A DNA stretch of 64,000 nt from Sialis fuliginosa (Eukaryota > Arthropoda > Insecta > Megaloptera > Sialidae), in the NCBI GenBank assembly GCA_961205875.1, contig OY540821.1, forward strand, positions 5,208,001 through 5,272,000. The letters run 5' to 3'. The notes under the pieces are model-generated. The model was given only the letters and a program-made list of their open reading frames with translations. It was not told where the DNA came from and searched no databases. Both the position numbers and the translations under genes were made by a program. Below, one piece after another: positions 58,380-64,000 of this stretch (positions are counted from its first letter, which is position 1; the number at the start of each line of letters is the position of its first letter).

Positions 58380-58736
58380 TTGCAAGTAGCATATCGTTGG
58401 AGAACAGAGTGAAAAACACGTTAAAATATGCCATTTTATTTTAATGAAGACATTTGAAGCATCCGTATTAAGTAAAATTCTGCAGTACTTTATTTTTTCG
58501 ATATTTCTCGAAAAACGGTTGATCTTATGATAAATGAACAAAGTATATTTTTGTATATTTTGTGTCATATAATATTCTACAAGGACCCAACTCAGGAAAA
58601 AATTAAAGAACAAAAAAATACTTGATAAAAACTGGCGGGCCTACTCAGGTTCACATAAAGTTTTTGGCTTAGAATTACATCCTCGATCTACTGTAATTTG
58701 TTTTTACACTAGTTGTAAATCACCCTGTATACTATA
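58380..58736 (-). repeat. Interspersed repeat ending CACCCTGTATA
   Basis: The inverse of the family at 40994-41600 (TTTGAAGCATCCGTATTAAG, CGATATTTCTCGAAAAACGG), completed by AGTTGTAAATCACCCTGTAT. A small fragment of the same end lies at 50508-50541. Confidence 0.6.
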
Positions 58737-58740
58737 TAAT

Positions 58741-58843
58741 CTATTTCATTTAAGAATGCAGAGGTTACCGTGGTTTTTGACGGTAAAATGCAAGATTCGT
58801 ACCGTCAAAAACCCGACAACCACTGCACTCTTAAATGAAATAG
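58741..58843. repeat. 103-bp near-perfect hairpin
   Basis: CTATTTCATTTAAGA(A/G)TGCAG and TTTTTGACGGTA are inverted across a central spacer of about 13 bases, giving 45-bp arms with only a few mismatches. The outer arm TTTCATTTAAGA(T)TGCAGTGGTTG also occurs at 32880-32902, directly beside the PIF/Harbinger-type MITE, so this is a dispersed element. A plus-strand open frame (58756-58995) starts inside and is not a gene. Confidence 0.85.
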
Positions 58844-59383
58844 AGTATAGTACATGGTACGTAGTTTTGCTCACGGGCATTCGCGATTTCACTAATTTAA
58901 TTTTTTATCAATTAAGGCTTTTTTGTGCCCAAAAAAGATATCTATTATTTCATAGTTATTTATTAAAAGATTTATTTGTCGTTTATATTACCTAGAAAAA
59001 ATATATGATATTAATATATTATCTGATTCCTTTCTGGTACTAATTCATCTTTAATATTATGTATATATGCGGTCCCATATTCAGGTACCTCTGTGATTCT
59101 GCTAAAGATCTATGCCGCCATTAAAAATGATTGATGACGAACTATTCTGACCGTTCAGGTTTTCAATACCGTTCAAAGTACTTGGGACGTTTTTTCTATT
59201 TCACTTTATAGATATCTTGAATGTGATTCGTGTAATAGACATATGTCTCAATATCGACAAGTGCATAGAGCAGGGATGCCAAATTTATAAATAAACTCAA
59301 AACCCCTTCTACAGCTTGCAAGAATTTTATCAAGATTTGATATTTGGGAGGGGTTTTTATGCCGATATAAAATAAAGTATCTC

Positions 59384-59817
59384 GCCGCGTCTGTCTGTCT
59401 GTGCACAATTTTCTCAGTAATTACTGAACGGATTTTATTCCGGTTTTCACTAATGAATTGTGTTTCACGAGAAAGATTTATGTGTATAATTTTTGATGTT
59501 TTATATGTATATACAGTTCCATATTTTAAAACGCTTGCCATTTTTTTTGTACTGCTCAAAAATGTCTAATTTTTCACAGAAAACTTTATCAACTAATACT
59601 TCATAGTGTTTATATAGTTTTAAGAATAAACTTAAAAATTCCCTCGACTCCCCAAGCGTTTGAAAAAAAACTAACCGTATTTTCAACTTTTTTTAATAAA
59701 TCATTTATTTATAACAAATTGGGTTAGTTAGCGATAAGTGAAAACAATGTTTAATAGGTTTATTACTGATTGAATTTATATCCCCGGGTATCGCCGGGTC
59801 CATTGTGCTATATAATT
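59384..59817 (+). mobile_element. Helitron-like element, eroded
   Basis: A CGCGTCTGTCTGTCTGTGCA tract is followed by AATTACTGAACGGATTTTAT then TCCGGTTTTCACTAATG, ending near CCCCGGGTATCGCCGGGTCC. The 3' side CCGGGTATCGCCGGG is hairpin-like. It is related to 56887-57170 and 32123-32837. Overlapping minus-strand frames (59196-59686) are not genes. Confidence 0.6.
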
Positions 59818-59950
59818 ATATTAGTGTGTTAAAATAAAATGGTATAATTTTAGCGTGTTTTGATATTTATTAACTACATACAAAATCGTAAGTATCTCGG
59901 CTCTTATACGAGATAGGTCGAAGAAATAATTTTAATATAAAATAGACAGT

Positions 59951-60506
59951 ATAAGGTAAATTCACCAGTTGTGGTCGCTATAAGAGCATTTTTTTGTTTT
60001 TTGAATTAATGGGCTTATTTATTTTATTTTCTTATGAACTCGTGTTACTAATAAAACAAGTAACTCTTTATTTAATCAATTTAATTACCAAAGTCCGCAA
60101 ATATAGTTTGTTTTTTTAATTATAGCCCTTTATTTTGTTCATGTTTTTTCTCCAGTAATAAAACCAGTTATGAGAACGCAGTGATGGACACTTGCAAATG
60201 ATTACAAAATGATAAGTACTACAACACAAAAGATACAAAAGAAAGAATTGTCTTTGAAACAATGTAAAGCAGTTGCTATGATAATATTATTATGTATAAT
60301 AATTAATAAATTATACTAATAATTAGTTTAAATGTAAACAATTTTGACAACTATTGGCCGATTGTCATCAAATCACACTGTAAGACAGTTAAATGTATAT
60401 AGATTAATATTCAGAAATGGTAGTAATCAAATATCAACACATATTTCTAATACATTACATTTGTCATTACTGGGGTCCTTGCCAAGAATGGTGCCACTAC
60501 ATTAGG
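59951..60506 (-). mobile_element. Rep-B copy 8
   Basis: A reverse, nearly complete copy from TA then AGGTAAATTCACCAG to TCCTTGCCAAGAATGGTGCC then ACTACATTA. It has the same internal order as copies 4 and 9. Confidence 0.87.
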
Positions 60507-60854
60507 CATTTTACAATTATTATTTCCGGAGATAAAAACTTTCATAGTATGACATATTTTCTTTGCATTCTTGCTCCCGATGTTACCCCCTAATATTCCT
60601 TCTATACGTCAAAAATAAAAATAACAATTATTTTTGGATAGATTCAATTAAATCTATTAATGGATTCTTAATAGGCATGATTCCAGTAACAAAGTATCAC
60701 TGAAATTATGATTTTAAATAATGAAATAAGTTAAAAAGATTATAAAAAATGTATTTATTTTTATATTAAAAGCGAGATTAATATGATTTTTGTTAAAATA
60801 AAAACACAAAATACAGCAATCCGCCATGTTTTATAAAACACTAGTCAAAGTGGA

Positions 60855-60862
60855 TGACGTCA
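60855..60862. promoter_or_regulatory. CRE-like palindrome TGACGTCA
   Basis: A perfect 8-bp cAMP-response-element core, followed by CGGCTACGTAAACGTCA, lies 113 bp before the ATG at 60975. It fits a promoter for the downstream exon-like ORF, but the same octamer also occurs inside the MITE at 8518 and at 3341, so it may simply be transposon sequence. Confidence 0.4.
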
Positions 60863-60974
60863 CGGCTACGTAAACGTCATTTTGTTTCATTAATATCTGC
60901 ACTTATTTTGTGGTTTTAAATTATCAATTTGCTCAGTTTTGTGTTACCAAAAGTAAAACCGTGAAACATTAGCG

Positions 60975-61133
60975 ATGGAACAAGGATTTATTATAGTTGA
61001 CAAGGAGTTTTTACATACACCTGCGAGCGTTTTGGCGTCAAATTCAAAATTAGTTTTAAAAGGATCAATTTTTGTGATTAAACCTTTATTTTCTGCAGAA
61101 ATAAGCATTTTTTTGGAAATAATTGACACGTAA
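60975..61133 (+). CDS. Possible small first exon or short ORF, 52 residues
   Basis: ATG to TAA encodes 52 residues beginning MEQGFIIVDKEF, with a mixed hydrophobic and charged composition unlike the low-complexity frames elsewhere. GTAAGAT overlaps the stop (the TAA lies within a good donor consensus), so it could be a first exon spliced at 61129/61130 rather than a complete ORF. A CRE-like site lies upstream. A hAT-like end (CACACCCCTG at 61266-61275) lies downstream, so it may be the 5' exon of a transposase gene. No family was recognised. It is too short to prove coding. Confidence 0.3.
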   Translation: MEQGFIIVDKEFLHTPASVLASNSKLVLKGSIFVIKPLFSAEISIFLEIIDT

Positions 61134-61501
61134 GATCATCATAAAATAGTTTTTAAAAATTAGGCATCATGTCTATTCTGACCCAACATCCGATACCCTC
61201 GAACGTAACTTTGTATTTGAATATAATGATACCTCTTACATTATCTATCGCGCCATCTACTTTACACACCCCTGGTATTAGAGTATATTATGTTGGTATA
61301 TATATATTTTATCGATAGATTCGATTTTAAATTGATGTTCAAAATAAGTTTGAATGTATTTTATAGATATCTGCGGTAACTGTACTTTGTCGTACGCAAT
61401 ATTTTGATTTCGAGAAAGTTAAGGGGGAAGAATTTTGGGAATTATTATCTCAAAAACTATTTGTTTGATTTCATCCAGGTTTGTCTTATTCTAAAGTATA
61501 T

Positions 61502-61926
61502 ATATTGTAGTATCTTTATAATTTTTTTTATGAATATATATCGACTGGGAGCGCTGCTGTTGTGGCCAGCATAAAACATGTCCCTCAATGCGGTTTCCAG
61601 GATTACTGGCAGTCGATTGATCTGAAAGAGAAACTCAATTGTTTTTTTTTATCAAGCCAGAAGGGTCGGAAATTGTGGTTGAAAAATTATTGTTGCGTTC
61701 AATCAGATGCCATTTCATGTAAACAATTTTTTTTCAAATAATCCTACGTACCGAAAGAAATCATACATTAACTTCTAAGAATCTCTTTGAAATTTTTGTT
61801 TCAGATCAACCAACTGCCAGTAATACTGGGAACCGCATCGAGGGACATGTTTTACGCCGGTCACGACAGCAATGCTCCCAGTCAATATATATTCATAAAA
61901 AAATTTGTAAACATACCTCAATATTC
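61502..61926. repeat. Inverted repeat of GC-richer sequence (127-bp arms)
   Basis: Arm 61502-61628 is inverted at 61799-61926 with high but imperfect identity (core ACATGTCCCTC(A/G)ATGCGGTT). Most differences are C/T or G/A, several at CpG. The spacer is about 170 bp and unrelated. The arms are noticeably more GC-rich than their surroundings. The right arm is open in one frame (61787-61996), but changes fall at all codon positions and there is no recognisable domain. It could be a MITE or a duplicated gene fragment. Confidence 0.8.
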
Positions 61927-62067
61927 AGGGTGGTCCAGTTTGGGATACAGATATTATCACTGCTTTAAATTCCTGAGAAAATTTATAACGATTTGAAACC
62001 TCACAGCTAAAGTTTTGCTTTTGCTTTAGAGAAAATTATTTATAATACCCGACATAAGAATATATAT

Positions 62068-62625
62068 GATAGTGGCACCAGTCTTGGCAAGGACCCCAGT
62101 AATGGCAAATTTTTAATTAAATGTACTGAATGTGTTGATATTTGATTACTATACCATTTCTGAATATTAATCTATATACATTTAACTGTCTTACAGCGTG
62201 ATTTGATGACCTGAGGCCAATAGGTGTCAAAATGGTGGACATTTAAACTAATTATTAGTATAATTTATTAATTATTATATTATCATAGCAACTGTTTTAC
62301 ACTGTTTCAAATTTGACGATTCTTTCTTTTATATCTTTTATGTCGTAGTACTTATCATTTTGTAATCATTAGCAAGTGTCCATCACTGCGTGCTCATAAC
62401 AGATTTTACATTTGCCATTACTGGAGAAAAAATAAACAAAATAAAAGGCTATAATTAAAAAAAAAAACTATATTTGCGGACTTTGGTAATTAAATTGATT
62501 AAATAAAGAGTTACTTGTTTTATTAGTAACATGAGTTCATGAGAATTACAAAAAACAAGCCCATTTATCAAAAAAAAACGAAAACTTGCACTTATAGCAG
62601 CCATAACTGGTGCCTTTACCTTACT
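62068..62625 (+). mobile_element. Rep-B copy 9
   Basis: A nearly complete forward copy from AGTGGCACCAGTCTTGGCAA to CTGGTGCCTTTACCTTA. It sits about 370 bp upstream of the GPCR exon, in its upstream intron. The minus-strand frame 62455-62649 is incidental. Confidence 0.88.
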
Positions 62626-62688
62626 AAAAACTATAACTCCTATTAACATAACTTCATGGACTCATATAGCGGAATACTGGCTGAGAAC

Positions 62689-62853
62689 CAGTGGTGTAGT
62701 AAAAAATCTTTTCGGGGGGGGGGATAAATACATATGAGTTAAATTTTTTGAAGGTATTTTGAACTGATGTTTTCTCAAAACATACGTTTTTTAAGAACAG
62801 TGAATATTTCGGGAGGGGGGGGATTGACCCCCCCCCCCGTTACTTCGCCACTG
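62689..62853. mobile_element. Small hAT-like MITE, relative of 11275
   Basis: The ends CAGTGGTGTAGTAA and TTACTTCGCCACTG are imperfect inverted repeats. A long G-run is near the left and a C-run near the right, as in 11275-11499. Flanking octamers CTGAGAAC and TTGAGAAG share six of eight bases. It is 165 bp and lies in the intron just upstream of the GPCR exon. Confidence 0.65.
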
Positions 62854-62994
62854 TTGAGAAGTACTGGTTTATAAAATAAAACACTTGCCACATATTTGCG
62901 TGACTTTCTTATACTTATAAGGCGAGTAAGTGTTTAGTGTAAGAAACAAAACTTTTTAATTTTCTATATATTAAAAATTAATGTTTTGTTCCAG

Positions 62995-63111
62995 GCCCTT
63001 CTGAGAGGCGCTTTAAGCCAACAATCAGCTGTGATATTGATCTGCATGGCGATGGACCGTTACCTGTGCATGCTGCATCCAACTAGATATCACAAACACT
63101 CTAGTAAAAAG
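62995..63111 (+). CDS. Internal exon of a rhodopsin-family (class A) GPCR
   Basis: The exon is bounded by a TTTTGTTCCAG acceptor and an AAG/GTAAGT donor, and is exactly 39 codons long, open in phase 0. It encodes ALLRGALSQQS, then AVILICMAMDRYLCML, then HPTRYHKHSSKK. This is the cytoplasmic half of transmembrane helix 3, the DRY G-protein-coupling motif, and the basic start of intracellular loop 2, with the family-typical P after the motif. The receptor would sit in the plasma membrane and signal through heterotrimeric G proteins. The ligand cannot be inferred; it looks most like an orphan or amine-type insect receptor. Helices 1-2 must lie upstream and helices 4-7 beyond 64000; neither was found here, so introns are large and full of transposons. 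Confidence 0.85.
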
Positions 63112-63494
63112 GTAAGTCACACTACTTGTATCACTTATTAGTAGCTAATTACTTAGAGGTAATTATTAGAGATGTACCGTAATTCCGGCCGGAACTCACG
63201 ATGTAGATTTAAAGTGAATATTTTAACGTCACTACTATTATATTATTATTATTTTTATATTATATTATTATTGACACTATAAATGTAATTACATTCGTTC
63301 GAAAAGAACGTATGCTATACAAATAATTTAACGAAATTGTAGCGTTATACAAATAGTTTTACGAAGCTGTAAAAATTGTAGAATATATAGAAAACACAAT
63401 TTTTATAATTTAATGTATTTTCTAAAAGAAATACCATATAGAAAAATGTTATATTAATTTAAGATAATAATCTATGTATTTTTATTTAAACAGG

Positions 63495-63625
63495 GTGTCC
63501 ACTTTCTGGAAAGTCAGGGAAAAGTCAGGGAAGCCTAAAGTGGTCAGGGAAAGTCAGGGAATTTATTTAAAATTCTGAAAAGTCAGGGAATTTATTAATT
63601 TTTTTAGAAAGTCAGGGAAAAATTG
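63495..63625. repeat. GTCAGGGAA-reiterated repeat after an ACAGGGTG end
   Basis: AACAGGGTGTCCACTTTCTGG is followed by at least six copies of (A)GTCAGGGAA at irregular 10-35-base spacing up to about 63618. The ACAGGGTG start resembles other dispersed repeat ends in the window. It lies in the intron after the GPCR exon. Non-coding; class unknown. Confidence 0.65.
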
Positions 63626-64000
63626 AATAAATTTAAGTTGACGAGCAAAAAAAGAAAAAGGTCATTGAATTGAAAATAAGTAACAAGTGTAAAATTTTCA
63701 AGTTATGACAAAAAATAAAGGTCTTCAAATTTTATTTCTGCACATTCTTGCCCAAACTTTTTTCGATAGTTTTTTTAATTCGTAACGAATAATAATGTAT
63801 TATAATATTTCGTGCGCTACTGATATAAAACAACATACCTATATACACATCTTTTTTGAATTTCTTCATTTCTTTTCTTTCTCTCAACGACAATATTATT
63901 GTTTGTATTAAATGTATTCGTTGTTACAATTCGAAAAAAAGAAAACAATACTCTCTAAAATTGACACAGTTTGATTTCTTTTATACAAAGGAAAAACAAA

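Noticed and set aside
61787-61996. 69-codon frame with good-looking TTTTGTTTCAG acceptor, considered as a second exon of the GPCR
   Set aside because: It lies in an inverted repeat whose other arm has changes at all codon positions, and the peptide has no transmembrane helix or receptor motif.

Overview
The window looks like a stretch of a large, strongly AT-rich arthropod (most likely insect) nuclear genome. The reasons are the A/T richness, short (CCTAA)n/(TTAGG)n arrays of the insect telomere type, many short non-autonomous transposons, Helitron ends of the kind common in insects, and one intron-flanked exon of a metazoan rhodopsin-family receptor. Nothing bacterial or organellar is seen, and no rRNA or tRNA gene could be recognised. 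Species and order cannot be fixed from the sequence.

Protein coding is almost absent. The only confident coding piece is a 117-bp phase-0 exon at 62995-63111 (+), with clean acceptor and donor sites, encoding the end of transmembrane helix 3, the DRY motif and the start of intracellular loop 2 of a class A GPCR. Most of the window is therefore either its upstream intron(s) or intergenic DNA before the gene; no other exon of it could be identified. A weaker candidate is a 52-residue first-exon-like ORF at 60975-61133 (+) behind a CRE-like TGACGTCA site, which may belong to a transposon.

The rest is a dense, nested transposon landscape. (1) 33-2020: a perfect 72-bp-arm palindrome whose loop plus right arm fold as a hammerhead-ribozyme-like motif, followed by about 180-bp repeats that combine the same half-palindrome with (CCTAA)n tracts and lie in a 664-bp segmental repeat. 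A second hammerhead-like motif between inverted repeats lies at 20706-20789, and degenerate relatives lie at 14018-14145 and 21606-21916. (2) An eleven-copy family of about 780 bp (Rep-A) with GCTTCCTCG near both ends, an internal GGAC/GACA microsatellite and an internal 20-bp VNTR. (3) A family of about 560-660 bp (Rep-B), eight listed copies, with TA-flanked termini. (4) hAT-type MITEs with readable 8-bp target duplications at 11275, 22479, 31094, 33127, 39317 and 40154. (5) PIF/Harbinger-type MITEs with TTA duplications (32913, 48300), mariner-type TA MITEs (7638, 27634, 29235, 53603) and TTAA-flanked elements (12169, 36732). (6) Helitrons inserted between A and T (32123, 57172) and further fragments. 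(7) A roughly 1.7-kb complex foldback at 37441-39130. (8) Tandem repeats, notably 46323-47690, which has a recent 339-bp higher-order duplication.

Several elements are nested (8059 in 7638; 33127 in 32913), so relative insertion ages can be read directly. The most notable finding is the association of hammerhead-like ribozyme folds with long inverted repeats and telomere-type repeats, which resembles Penelope-like retroelement terminal repeats. That link is an inference, since no reverse transcriptase is present in the window.
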